DNA from: Bdellovibrio sp. NC01
GTDB lineage: Bacteria > Bdellovibrionota > Bdellovibrionia > Bdellovibrionales > Bdellovibrionaceae
NCBI RefSeq assembly: GCF_006874625.1
Contig: NZ_CP030034.1
Coordinates: 3,410,001-3,474,000, forward strand
Reading direction: 5' to 3'
DNA length: 64,000 bases
Shown: piece after piece, positions 18,915-26,660 of the stretch
Layout of the letters: the number at the start of each line of letters is the position of its first letter
How positions within the stretch are numbered: the stretch's first letter is position 1
The notes under the pieces: generated by a model
Databases searched by the model: none
What the model saw: the letters and a program-made list of their open reading frames with translations, nothing else
What the model was told of the DNA's origin: nothing
Position numbers and translations under genes: made by a program

Positions 18915-19098
18915 TTTTCCCCGGGGGAAAATGTTTCCATCCAAAAATTCTATGACGCTAGTCAAAGTTTTGGCGTCAGAAACACAGAAACAGTCCCATG
19001 ATCTTTGAAACGGGACTCCGCAGAATATTGACGAAACACTGCAAGAGGAGTGCCCTATGAGTGTAAAGAGATTCAACGAAACTCGACCTTAATCGAGT
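18915..19098 (+). promoter_or_regulatory. structured leader region upstream of the 98-aa gene
   Basis: This gene-free stretch holds several inverted repeats. One is TTTTCCCC-G-GGGGAAAA at 18915-18931. Then come TGACGC-N14-GCGTCA at 18953-18978, AGTCCC-N14-GGGACT at 18992-19017, and ACTCGA-CCTTAA-TCGAGT at 19081-19098, ending one base before an AGGAGG ribosome site. An 11-codon open frame with its own ribosome site runs 19057-19092 into the last hairpin loop. It looks like a regulated 5' leader; I recognise no riboswitch class. Confidence 0.4.
19057..19092 (+). CDS. possible 11-aa leader peptide (MSVKRFNETRP)
   Basis: An ATG preceded by AGAGGAG about seven bases upstream opens an 11-codon frame that stops with TAA inside the loop of the ACTCGA/TCGAGT hairpin. 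The next gene starts 18 bases later. A ribosome on this frame would cover the hairpin, as in leader-peptide control. It could equally be chance in a 36-base stretch. Confidence 0.3.
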   Translation: MSVKRFNETRP

Positions 19099-19110
19099 AG
19101 GAGGCTCCCT

Positions 19111-19407
19111 ATGGACATGCAAATGTTTGAAGGTAAATTCGGCGACATCAAAAGCGCGTTACAGAGTCAATTTCCTAGTATGAACATCTCTGAAGATGAG
19201 ATCAAAACTGCATTGCGAAGCCCAGATGACTTAATTCAACTGGTTTGCGATCGCACAGGTCTATCGAAAGATGAAGCCAGCAAAAAAGTTCACAGTGTTA
19301 TGGATTCACTTCATATCAGTGATGAAACTGCAAAAGGCTGGATGGCAAAACTATCCGAAAACGTTGAACATAAATACGGCGAGTTGAAAGATAAATTCCT
19401 TCACTAG
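19111..19407 (+). CDS. small helical protein, unknown function
   Basis: A 98-residue acidic, helix-rich cytosolic protein without signal peptide or membrane segment. The C-terminal part (SKDEASKKVHSVMDSLHISDE) has the amphipathic spacing of small CsbD-like or stress-type proteins, but I do not recognise a family with confidence. The start is clear (AGGAGG seven bases upstream). It is a single gene between a structured leader and a terminator shared with the lysR gene. Confidence 0.65.
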   Translation: MDMQMFEGKFGDIKSALQSQFPSMNISEDEIKTALRSPDDLIQLVCDRTGLSKDEASKKVHSVMDSLHISDETAKGWMAKLSENVEHKYGELKDKFLH

Positions 19408-19431
19408 TCGCAAAGTTCTTCGTTGGGTAAG

Positions 19432-19466
19432 AAAGAAAAAGAGGGGCCGCACTCCTCTTTTTCTTT
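19432..19466. terminator. bidirectional intrinsic terminator
   Basis: AAAGAAAAAGAGG, a 9-base loop, then CCTCTTTTTCTTT. A long stem with A and T runs on both flanks, between the convergent 98-aa gene and the lysR-type regulator. The end touches the regulator's stop codon. Confidence 0.8.
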
Positions 19467-20362
19467 TAGATTTCGTTACCAAATTCTTTCTTCAACTTCG
19501 CTGAAGCGATTTCCATGAAGGATTTTAATTTAGGGCTAACAAACTTTTGTGCGGGATAAACGAAGTGCAATGCTGCGGTCGTTGAACGCCACTCTGGCAA
19601 AATTCTAACAAGCTTTCCCGAATTCAATTCATCAGAACAGAAATGCAACGGAATGTAAGCAATCCCTTCATGCGCGACCGCCAAGTTTTTAACCGTCGTC
19701 AAATCATTCACAAGAACAGAGCCTGAAACCGGAACGTTCAGGGAACCCTTTGAATTCGTCATGCGCCATTCATCCATACCGACCGGAGTGAACTGCACAC
19801 ACGAGTGATGACGAAGTTCCCGTGGATGAGTAGGAGTGCCGTGCGCTTTTAAATATTTTGGTGAAGCGACCACGATGAAATAATCGCCACCGATTTTCTT
19901 CGCAATCAACGAAGAGTCTTGCAACTCTCCGGCACGAATCGCCAAGTCGACACTTTCACTTAGAAGATCCACGCGTCGCTCGGTCAGAATAAATTCGACA
20001 CGTACCTTGGGATATTTCTTTTTATATTCAGCGATAAGTTCCGCAATTAAAGCTCCACCGAATTCTTTAGGCGCGGTGACACGCAAAAGACCTTGTGGCT
20101 CCCCCTGCACGGCTGCGACTTCTGCTTCGGCCGCTTCAATCGCCTCAAAAGCCAATGTGCATTTTTTAAAATATTCCTGCCCCGCCGGAGTGATGTTCAA
20201 CTTACGAGTTGTTCGTTGAATCAAAGTCACACCCAAACGTTTTTCCAAAGATGAGACTTTGTAACTTGCCGTTGAGTTAGGAATTCCAAGTTTCTTTGCC
20301 GCTGCAGAGAAGCTTCCCGTCTGAACTACCTTAATGAATACCGCTACTTCGTTATAATCCAT
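19466..20362 (-). CDS. LysR-family transcriptional regulator
   Basis: A 298-residue LysR-type regulator. The N-terminal winged helix-turn-helix is plain (FIKVVQTGSFSAAAKKLGIP, then KVSSLEKRLGVTLIQRTTRK), followed by the periplasmic-binding-protein-like effector domain (GLLRVTAPKEFGGALIAELI). The start is the ATG at 20360-20362 (MDYNEVAVF); it has no Shine-Dalgarno, and a TATAAT lies six bases upstream of it, so the mRNA may be leaderless. Divergent from a yceI-like gene, its probable target. The effector is unknown. Confidence 0.9.
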   Translation of the reverse strand: MDYNEVAVFIKVVQTGSFSAAAKKLGIPNSTASYKVSSLEKRLGVTLIQRTTRKLNITPAGQEYFKKCTLAFEAIEAAEAEVAAVQGEPQGLLRVTAPKEFGGALIAELIAEYKKKYPKVRVEFILTERRVDLLSESVDLAIRAGELQDSSLIAKKIGGDYFIVVASPKYLKAHGTPTHPRELRHHSCVQFTPVGMDEWRMTNSKGSLNVPVSGSVLVNDLTTVKNLAVAHEGIAYIPLHFCSDELNSGKLVRILPEWRSTTAALHFVYPAQKFVSPKLKSFMEIASAKLKKEFGNEI

Positions 20363-20416
20363 GATGCTATTATACAATACATTGGATAATGATTCCAGTT
20401 TTTCCTATCTAATAAA

Positions 20417-20435
20417 TTATCAAAAGGCTCGATAA
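20417..20435. promoter_or_regulatory. candidate LysR-type operator
   Basis: Interrupted dyad TTATC-N9-GATAA in the lysR/yceI intergenic region. It contains the T-N11-A core expected of LysR-type binding sites (T at 20420, A at 20432). Its position between divergent genes fits dual control of the regulator and yceI. No binding evidence is available. Confidence 0.4.
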
Positions 20436-20497
20436 GCTGTGTATGTCTTCGGTTGAGGATTTAAACAAGATACTAAAACAATAAAATGGAGAACTTT

Positions 20498-21025
20498 ATG
20501 AGCACATATAACATCGACCCTTCCCACTCTTCAGCAAGCTTTTCAATCAAACACATGATGATTGCCAAAGTGCACGGCGCTTTCGAAAAAATGTCGGGCA
20601 AACTTGAATACGACGCAAAAAATCCACTGCAATCAAAAATTGACGTATCAATCGACGCAGCCAGCGTGAACACACGCGAAGCGCAACGTGATACACATCT
20701 TCGCAGCCCTGACTTCTTCGACGTGGAAAAATATCCAGCGATCACATTTAAATCAACGCGCATTGAAGGCGAAGCTGGCGACTTGAAAGTGATCGGCGAT
20801 TTGACAATTCATGGTGTGACATTGCCAGTGACCCTAGCGGTTGAAGGCCCAACGGATGAAATGAAAGATCCATGGGGCAATTTGAAAATTGGTGCTTCAG
20901 CAACGACGAAAATCAAACGCAAAGACTTTGGTTTAACATGGAATGCAGCACTTGAAGCCGGTGGCTTCCTTGTTGGTGACGACGTCACAGTGCAACTAGA
21001 TGTGCAATTCGTAAAACAAACTTAG
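20498..21025 (+). CDS. YceI-family protein (cytosolic form)
   Basis: A 175-residue YceI-like lipocalin-fold protein, a family that binds isoprenoid or other amphiphilic ligands. Family features: start YNIDPSHSSASFSIKHMM, then HLRSPDFFDVEKYPAITFKS, and the GDLTIHGVTLPVTL segment. There is no signal peptide, unlike E. coli YceI, so it probably acts in the cytosol. The start at 20498 has GGAG eight bases upstream; an ATG four codons earlier overlaps that site. Divergent from the LysR regulator. Confidence 0.9.
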   Translation: MSTYNIDPSHSSASFSIKHMMIAKVHGAFEKMSGKLEYDAKNPLQSKIDVSIDAASVNTREAQRDTHLRSPDFFDVEKYPAITFKSTRIEGEAGDLKVIGDLTIHGVTLPVTLAVEGPTDEMKDPWGNLKIGASATTKIKRKDFGLTWNAALEAGGFLVGDDVTVQLDVQFVKQT

Positions 21026-21056
21026 TCTAAAGTAAAAAACCTGATATCGTGCCGGT

Positions 21057-21905
21057 ATGAAACATGTGTTGATTACCGGCGCTTCTACTGGAATTGGTTT
21101 CGCACTTACTAAATCTTGCTTAGAACAAGGTTACACAGTGTGGGCTTGCGTTCGTAAACTTGAAGCACTCAAAGATCTTAAAGATAAATACCCTACTCTA
21201 CATGTCATTCGTATGGACGTGACTTCAAATGAAGAAGTCGTTGCCGCCGCGAATATTATTTCCCAACAAAGTGTTAAAGATTTCGTCTTGATCAACAATG
21301 CCGGCATCGCCTTGGGTGGTCCGATTGAAGCCATGAACTTAAAAGAATGGCGCAATCTTTTTGAAGTCAATGTCTTCGGCCTTCTGCAGGTGACTCAAGC
21401 CTTTCTTCCTTTGCTTCGTAAAACCAAAGGTCGCGTGATCAACATTGGCTCCATCAGTGGGCGAATGTCTTCGCCGTTTCTGGCTCCTTATACAAGTTCA
21501 AAACATGCCGTGCGTGCGATCTCGGATTCTCTTCGCCGCGAGTTGCGCTCGTTAGGTGTGAAAGTCATTTTGATTGAACCAGGTCCTATCAAAACAGATA
21601 TCTGGGATAAGTCCATCGCTCAGAGTGAAAAACTGGAAGCGCAACTGACGCCAGAACTTCAAGAAGTTTACGGTGATGCTATTAATAGCCTGAAATCTGC
21701 CGTCACAGATGTCGCAAAAAACGCGGTGCCCGTAAGCTATGTTACGAATAAAGTTTTGCAAGCGATCACTCTGCCAAATCCCTATCCTTACTATTTAATT
21801 GGTAAGAACATTCACTTCCAAGCGTGGCTGATGAAGCTGCTCCCGGTTCGTGTGGTAGATGCTATTTTCGCTCGTGGTTTTCGTTTCCAAAAAGCAAGAA
21901 AGTAG
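21057..21905 (+). CDS. short-chain dehydrogenase/reductase
   Basis: A 282-residue classical SDR with NAD(P)-binding motif TGASTGIG at the N-terminus, NNAG near residue 80, the catalytic Ser in IGSISGRMSS, and YxxxK (YTSSKHA). The C-terminal extension with basic and hydrophobic residues (FQAWLMKLLPVRVVDAIF) resembles membrane-associated SDRs that reduce retinol-like or steroid-like lipids. It follows yceI by 31 bp and may be its operon partner, suggesting lipid chemistry. The substrate is unknown. Confidence 0.9.
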   Translation: MKHVLITGASTGIGFALTKSCLEQGYTVWACVRKLEALKDLKDKYPTLHVIRMDVTSNEEVVAAANIISQQSVKDFVLINNAGIALGGPIEAMNLKEWRNLFEVNVFGLLQVTQAFLPLLRKTKGRVINIGSISGRMSSPFLAPYTSSKHAVRAISDSLRRELRSLGVKVILIEPGPIKTDIWDKSIAQSEKLEAQLTPELQEVYGDAINSLKSAVTDVAKNAVPVSYVTNKVLQAITLPNPYPYYLIGKNIHFQAWLMKLLPVRVVDAIFARGFRFQKARK

Positions 21906-22049
21906 CACCCTTCGGCTGCTGTAAAATCCTTAGACAGTGCTGTTCTTAGAAAACTTCCTTAAAAGGAAATTAACGGAACCCTGACAAAGCCATTTTGTGG
22001 CGGAACTTTTGCTCTAGAATCCACTGAATATAAAAAAGGTGAGATTTCT

Positions 22050-22214
22050 ATGGTAACAAAAGTCGTTATTTTGGCTTTGCTTCCTGCGATTGTAGGCTGG
22101 GTGGTGCTGTGGGCGTTGTGGTCGACACTGATGCCAAAGGCACTGCAATGCCGCGAAAAAAACGCGGAATGTGGAATCTTCGATCCAACAGAGGGTTTAA
22201 GTGGAATCCTCTAA
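22050..22214 (+). CDS. 54-aa single-span membrane peptide
   Basis: A small gene: ATG at 22050-22052, stop TAA at 22212-22214. The product has one hydrophobic helix (VVILALLPAIVGWVVLWALW) and a short polar tail with two cysteines (LQCREKNAEC). A ribosome-like GGTGAG lies about 8 bases upstream. Its last 14 bases overlap the GTG start of the phosphatidyltransferase gene, which suggests coupled translation and a partner role in the phospholipid operon. No family recognised. Confidence 0.55.
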   Translation: MVTKVVILALLPAIVGWVVLWALWSTLMPKALQCREKNAECGIFDPTEGLSGIL

Positions 22215-22851
22215 CGCCGCAAAACAATTATCATCAAGACGTGAGTTGAAAACGCGCGGTAAAGCGTGGGCTCAACAGTTGGCTTTGGCTGTGGCGAAAA
22301 CGAATGTCACGCCCAACCAGGTTTCTGTCTTGAGTGTTGTTTTCGCATTGGGCGGACTTGTCGCCTATATCGCAGCTCATTCGACTGCGAATTCTTGGCT
22401 TTTAATTTTTGCTATTGCTGGAATTCAATTACGTCTGTTGTGCAATCTTTTAGACGGCATGCTTGCGATTGAATATAAAAAGAAGTCTGCGGTTGGTGAT
22501 CTTTATAATGAGATTCCTGACCGTATCGCTGACGCGATCATTATCCTAGGTGCGGGTCTTTACTGCCAAGCTCATGATTTCGGAATGGCCTTGGCTGCGA
22601 CAAATATTTTTCTTGCGACAATGACTGCGTATATTCGCGCATTGGGCGCATCTTTAGGATTAGGCCATCAATTCTTGGGCCCTATGGCGAAACAACATCG
22701 CATGGCTTTGCTAACGATAGCGACTGCGATCGATATGATCTTCAATATCGATGCGGTCTACGTGGCATTATGGATTATGTTTGTAGGTTTATTAATAACA
22801 CTCGTTCGTCGTATCTCTTCCCACGCGCGCGCGCTTAAGGAGACAAAATGA
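22201..22851 (+). CDS. CDP-alcohol phosphatidyltransferase-family protein, variant active site
   Basis: A 216-residue membrane enzyme of the family that joins CDP-diacylglycerol to an alcohol. The canonical signature is DxxDGxxARx8GxxxDxxxD. Here it reads N82-LL-D85-G86-ML-A89-I90, eight residues, G99-DLY-N103-EIP-D107. Spacing is exact, but the first and third aspartates are Asn and the Arg is Ile. Several membrane helices surround it. The GTG start has GAGGG upstream and its end overlaps the CDP-DAG synthase gene by 4 bp. E. coli ynbA/ynbB is a comparable pair. The alcohol acceptor is unknown. Confidence 0.85.
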   Translation: MESSNAAKQLSSRRELKTRGKAWAQQLALAVAKTNVTPNQVSVLSVVFALGGLVAYIAAHSTANSWLLIFAIAGIQLRLLCNLLDGMLAIEYKKKSAVGDLYNEIPDRIADAIIILGAGLYCQAHDFGMALAATNIFLATMTAYIRALGASLGLGHQFLGPMAKQHRMALLTIATAIDMIFNIDAVYVALWIMFVGLLITLVRRISSHARALKETK

Positions 22852-23771
22852 ACTCATCAATTTCAATCGCATTGATTTCGATCTATTCATTATTGACGGT
22901 CCTCACTTCCGTATTCGGTTTGGTTCGTTGGATTAAAGGACCAGGCAAACTTATTTCAGAACTGATTGAGCGCACACTTTCATGGTGGGTGATGGTCACA
23001 GTTGCCGCTGTTGCTTTGTTCGTAAACGACATCTTAGCGACAGTAAGCCTTGCTGTACTTTCGATCTTTGCGTTCCGCGAGATCATCACGCAATACAACC
23101 TCAGCGAAAGCCACCAAAAAGTTTTGCGAATTTGTTACTGCGCGATTCCGATCCAATATCTTCTTGCTTACTACAATGAAACAACATTCTTCCTGACTTT
23201 TATTCCGGTGATGTTGTTCTTGGCTTTAAGCTTACGCAGTATCGTGTCTGGTTCTACTGAAAACGTCAGTCGCACGATGGGCGTGATTCACTGGTCGATG
23301 ATGATGACGGTGTTCAGCTTTTCGCACATTGCTTTGTTGTATTCGCACCACCAAGACTTCGTTCCACAAGAACAAAAATATCACTTAGTACTTTACCTTA
23401 TTCTTGCGACTGAAATTAACGACGTCTTCCAATTCACTTGGGGTAAGTTGTTCGGTAAAACAAAAGTGTGCCCAGAGATTTCTCCAAAGAAAACGGTGGA
23501 AGGCCTTATCGGCGGTGTTGCTTCAACAACAGCTTTGTCATATGCGATTTCTAACTTCATCGGTGTCACAGGCACTCAGGCCGCTGTTCTTGGTGCGTTG
23601 ATCGGTTTCACTGGATTCTTTGGTGATATCACATTCTCTGCTATCAAACGTGACTTGAACATTAAAGACCTTGGAAACTCAATCCCGGGTCACGGTGGCT
23701 TGTTAGACCGTGTGGATTCACTGGCACTAACTTCAATCGTTTTCTTTTACGCATTTAAATATTTGATTTAA
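22848..23771 (+). CDS. phosphatidate cytidylyltransferase (CDP-DAG synthase) family
   Basis: A 307-residue polytopic membrane enzyme that makes CDP-diacylglycerol from phosphatidate and CTP. The family signature lies near the C-terminus (SAIKRDLNIKDLGNSIPGHG, then GLLDRVDSL), with the metal-binding aspartates in place. The ISPKKTVEGLIGG segment is also typical. It overlaps the upstream transferase by ATGA. Because a housekeeping cdsA is expected elsewhere, this pair may serve a special phospholipid; that is inference. Confidence 0.92.
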   Translation: MNSSISIALISIYSLLTVLTSVFGLVRWIKGPGKLISELIERTLSWWVMVTVAAVALFVNDILATVSLAVLSIFAFREIITQYNLSESHQKVLRICYCAIPIQYLLAYYNETTFFLTFIPVMLFLALSLRSIVSGSTENVSRTMGVIHWSMMMTVFSFSHIALLYSHHQDFVPQEQKYHLVLYLILATEINDVFQFTWGKLFGKTKVCPEISPKKTVEGLIGGVASTTALSYAISNFIGVTGTQAAVLGALIGFTGFFGDITFSAIKRDLNIKDLGNSIPGHGGLLDRVDSLALTSIVFFYAFKYLI

Positions 23772-23781
23772 GGACAAGGCC

Positions 23782-24138
23782 ATGAACCAAACGATTCCAA
23801 TTATTTTGAATTTGATCGCTGCTCTTTTTGGTGCCGGTGGCCAGTACTTCTATAAAGTGGGCGCCTCTAAAATGAAAGAGGTTCCTCTTTACGCAAATTG
23901 GAACATCATGCTTGGAGTTTTAAGCTTTTGCGTAGTGATGGTTTTATTCGTCATCGCTTATCGCTTGGGTGGAAAGATTTCTGTCGTCTTCCCAATCTAC
24001 GCGACAACATTCTTGTGGGGCACATTCCTAGAGATGGTTATCGATAAACAAAACCTGAGCCTGCCACAATGGATCGGCACGGCTTTGGTTATTATCGGTA
24101 TTTCAGTGATCGCGATCTTTTCAAGACAAGTTGCCTAG
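23782..24138 (+). CDS. four-helix SMR/EamA-like small membrane protein
   Basis: A 118-residue protein with four hydrophobic segments, similar in plan to small multidrug resistance proteins and ArnE/ArnF-type lipid flippases (ending WIGTALVIIGISVIAIFSRQ). It follows the CDP-DAG synthase by 10 bp, so a role in moving a lipid or its head group across the membrane is plausible. Drug export cannot be excluded. The N-terminal helix keeps an acid-free GAGGQYFYKVG rather than the Glu of classical SMR pumps. Confidence 0.7.
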   Translation: MNQTIPIILNLIAALFGAGGQYFYKVGASKMKEVPLYANWNIMLGVLSFCVVMVLFVIAYRLGGKISVVFPIYATTFLWGTFLEMVIDKQNLSLPQWIGTALVIIGISVIAIFSRQVA

Positions 24139-24165
24139 CCGCCCCTGCTCGCGCGGCTGACCCCC

Positions 24166-25005
24166 TTAGTGAGTGCCTTCAGAAATAAACGGAGTGATCT
24201 CTGTTTGCAGCTGTTTCACCACGTCGGCATTTCCGGCAATGATTGAATTCTTATACGGGTTATACTCATCGCCTTTGTAGGTCTGAACTTTTCCGCCTGC
24301 TTCTTCAACTAATAAAATTCCCGCAGCGGCATCCCACGGTTGAATGTTTCTTTCCCAATAACCGTCGAAGACTCCGCGTGCGACTTGCGCAAGATCGTAA
24401 GCAGCAGCGCCTGGTCTGCGCACTCCACGACATTTGCGAACGATATTAGAAAAGATTTTTAATTGTTCAGAAATCACGTGCTCGTGTTCTGCGACAAAAC
24501 CTGTTGCAAGTAATGCATCTTTAAACTGCGAAGTTTTGCTGACACGCAAAGGGCGACCATTAACGAAAGCACCCTGCCCACGAATCGCTGTGTATGTTTC
24601 ATTCAACATCGGCACATCGATCACCGCCAGTTGAATTTTTCCATCGACTTCTAAGCCAATACTGATGCAGAAAATCGGAAAGCGATGAATATAATTAGTT
24701 GTTCCATCAAGCGGATCGATGATCCAACGGCCTTGTGGACCCGCAGGTTGCCACTGGACCTTAGCCCCAGCGGCATATGATTCTTCGCCCAAAAACTCGA
24801 TCGTCGGAAAATTTTTCTTAAGATGTTCCGCAATGACACGCTCGGATTCTTTGTCAGCTTCGCTCACCAAACCGGCTTGAAACTTCTCTTCGATGTGTTC
24901 TAAGTTCCCGAAATAATTGAGAAGCACTTGTCTGCTAAGGCTCGCGGCCTTAATGGCTGTACCTAAGACCTGCTGCCAATCCATTGATTTTACGCTGTTT
25001 TCCAT
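24166..25005 (-). CDS. suhB: inositol-monophosphatase family protein (SuhB-like)
   Basis: A 279-residue Mg-dependent phosphatase. Motifs in order: FLGEESYAAG, WIIDPLDGTTNYIHRFP (metal-binding DxxDGT), and the C-terminal WDAAAGILLVEEAGGKV. It is expected to hydrolyse inositol-1-phosphate or related sugar or nucleotide phosphates. I start it at the ATG at 25003-25005, preceded by AGGGG; the longer frame adds 13 unconserved residues. Convergent with the phospholipid operon, with no clear T-tract terminator between them. The symbol reflects family, not proven function. Confidence 0.88.
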   Translation of the reverse strand: MENSVKSMDWQQVLGTAIKAASLSRQVLLNYFGNLEHIEEKFQAGLVSEADKESERVIAEHLKKNFPTIEFLGEESYAAGAKVQWQPAGPQGRWIIDPLDGTTNYIHRFPIFCISIGLEVDGKIQLAVIDVPMLNETYTAIRGQGAFVNGRPLRVSKTSQFKDALLATGFVAEHEHVISEQLKIFSNIVRKCRGVRRPGAAAYDLAQVARGVFDGYWERNIQPWDAAAGILLVEEAGGKVQTYKGDEYNPYKNSIIAGNADVVKQLQTEITPFISEGTH

Positions 25006-25137
25006 GCTTTCCCCTAACGAAGACCGGTCCTGAACGTTGACCATTAACGTGAGTTAACGCTAACATGGATCTAAGGCCAAAGGAAGGGCCCGAAACTTAA
25101 GCATTCAAGCGAGTTTAAACTTATGAGGATTCAAAAA

Positions 25138-25950
25138 ATGGCTTCTAAGACAGATGTTGTCGTAAAACTAGTATTAGTTTTCTTTATCTCATTACTTTCT
25201 TTTTCGATCGGAACATTGGTCGGCAAAAAGTACAGTGACAACCAACATCAATTGGCACAATTAGAACCTCAAAAAGGCGAGAAAGCAGAACGTGAAGTAG
25301 CTTCTGTTCATGAAGGTGAAGAAGGTGCTGCAACTGCTGAACACGGCGAGAAAAAATCAGGCACAATGACTGATGCAGAAATCGCAAAGTTGGCTGAAGA
25401 ATTCGTAGCTGATGAAAACACTCCTGCAACTGAAGCCAAAGAAGGCGAACACGCTGAAACTGCTGCTGCTGAGCACGGTGAACACGGCGCTGAAAAAGCA
25501 GAGAAAGCTGAAACTAAAGCTGTAGCAACAACTGCTCACGGTAAAGAAAAAGCTGCTCCTGCGACGACTGCTAAACAAGAGCCTTCTGCAATGGCAAAAG
25601 AATTGGCTGCTGGTAAAACTCCAACAGCAACAGAGCACAAAGCGGCTCCAGCGACTAAAGAAGCACGCGTTCCTTCTTCTCTTCCAAAAGATGTTGCGCA
25701 ATACACTGTTGGTAAATTCACAGTGCAAGTTGCTTCTTACGCTGATGAAGCTGAAGCACAAAAATTTGCTTCTGATTTGAAAGACAAAGGTTACAGCGCA
25801 TTCTACGTACCAGCGACTGTTAAAGGTAAAACTTGGTTCCGCGTAAGCGTTGGTCAATTTGCAACTCCGAAAGAAGCTGCAAGCTACAGAACAGAACTTT
25901 TGAGCAAAGCTAAAGTAAGCTCTGCGATCGTTCAAAAAATCACTGAGTAA
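25138..25950 (+). CDS. SPOR-domain envelope protein
   Basis: About 270 residues: one N-terminal membrane anchor (VVVKLVLVFFISLLSFSIGT), a long low-complexity Ala/Glu/His/Lys linker (residues about 45-185) with repeats of GEH, AEK and ATT, then a C-terminal SPOR domain (KFTVQVASYADEAEAQKFAS to the end). SPOR domains bind denuded peptidoglycan at division or remodelling sites. The ATG at 25138 has GAGG nine bases upstream; an in-frame ATG at 25123 overlaps that region. A terminator follows. Confidence 0.85.
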   Translation: MASKTDVVVKLVLVFFISLLSFSIGTLVGKKYSDNQHQLAQLEPQKGEKAEREVASVHEGEEGAATAEHGEKKSGTMTDAEIAKLAEEFVADENTPATEAKEGEHAETAAAEHGEHGAEKAEKAETKAVATTAHGKEKAAPATTAKQEPSAMAKELAAGKTPTATEHKAAPATKEARVPSSLPKDVAQYTVGKFTVQVASYADEAEAQKFASDLKDKGYSAFYVPATVKGKTWFRVSVGQFATPKEAASYRTELLSKAKVSSAIVQKITE

Positions 25951-25990
25951 TCTAACGGATAGACTTCCTAAAACGTTAGTCCTCAAAAAG

Positions 25991-26024
25991 AAAAAGCCAA
26001 GTCACACGACTTGGCTTTTTTTAT
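25991..26024. terminator. bidirectional intrinsic terminator
   Basis: AAAAAGCCAAGTC, loop ACAC, GACTTGGCTTTTT, between the SPOR gene and the convergent beta-barrel gene. The T run overlaps the beta-barrel stop codon. Confidence 0.9.
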
Positions 26025-26656
26025 TTCAACTTATAAGAAAATCCCACGCGCAGAACGCCGCTCGGAATCGGGTTTGGATCGAAGTCACTGGCAAACAGTG
26101 CGCGTCCTTCAAGAGCTGCCACTAAAGCCCAAGTATGATTTAGATTATATCCTGCAGAAGCACCGAGCTTTAATGCCGATATCACTTTGTAACCACCATC
26201 ATCGGTTTGCGAAGCACCCATCAAAGTGGTTTTGATTTCTTCGTTATAGGCCCCAAGACCCAAGCCGCCATAAATAGACATGAAACCCTCAGGCGCTTCA
26301 CTTTGCACAAAATGCCACTCGCCCCACAAGAGCATTTCTTGATGAGTTAGATTCACACCACTTGTGCTGTTGCCAGAGTCTTGTGTGTAACGAGAATATT
26401 CGATCAATGCCGCTAAGTTTTTCTTCTTTAGCGCAAATGCGAAATTCATAAAGTTGTGAGTTTCAAATTCTTGGTTTTCGTTGCGCTCGTAACGCATTTC
26501 CACACCCAAAGGATACACTTGCAAATCAACCGGTGCTTCGGGCGGCGATGGCATTTTCAGCTTAGATGTTGGCGGCGCTTCCGCTCTGCCAGCCGCTGGT
26601 TGTGCATAAGATTGTGTAGAAATAAGAAGTGCCAATAACAAAGCAAGCTTTTTCAT
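26021..26656 (-). CDS. secreted outer-membrane beta-barrel-like protein
   Basis: A 211-residue protein with a signal peptide (MKKLALLLALLISTQSYAQ), a Pro-rich stretch, then alternating amphipathic strands such as FMSIYGGLGLGAYNEE and KLGASAGYNLNHTWALVAAL. It ends VLRVGFSYKLK, consistent with a small outer-membrane barrel like OmpW/OmpA-type proteins, though no exact family is recognised. Four bases after the upstream lipoprotein gene on the same strand, so probably co-transcribed with it. Confidence 0.65.
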   Translation of the reverse strand: MKKLALLLALLISTQSYAQPAAGRAEAPPTSKLKMPSPPEAPVDLQVYPLGVEMRYERNENQEFETHNFMNFAFALKKKNLAALIEYSRYTQDSGNSTSGVNLTHQEMLLWGEWHFVQSEAPEGFMSIYGGLGLGAYNEEIKTTLMGASQTDDGGYKVISALKLGASAGYNLNHTWALVAALEGRALFASDFDPNPIPSGVLRVGFSYKLK

Positions 26657-26660
26657 AAGC

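Noticed and set aside
18792-19076. 94-aa minus-strand frame upstream of fliL
   Set aside because: It runs across the sigma-54 promoter and the structured leader, and has no ribosome site.
25357-25986. 209-aa minus-strand frame rich in Ser, Phe and Cys
   Set aside because: It is the shadow of the Ala/Glu/His-repeat SPOR gene; composition is the complement of the repeats and it has no ribosome site.
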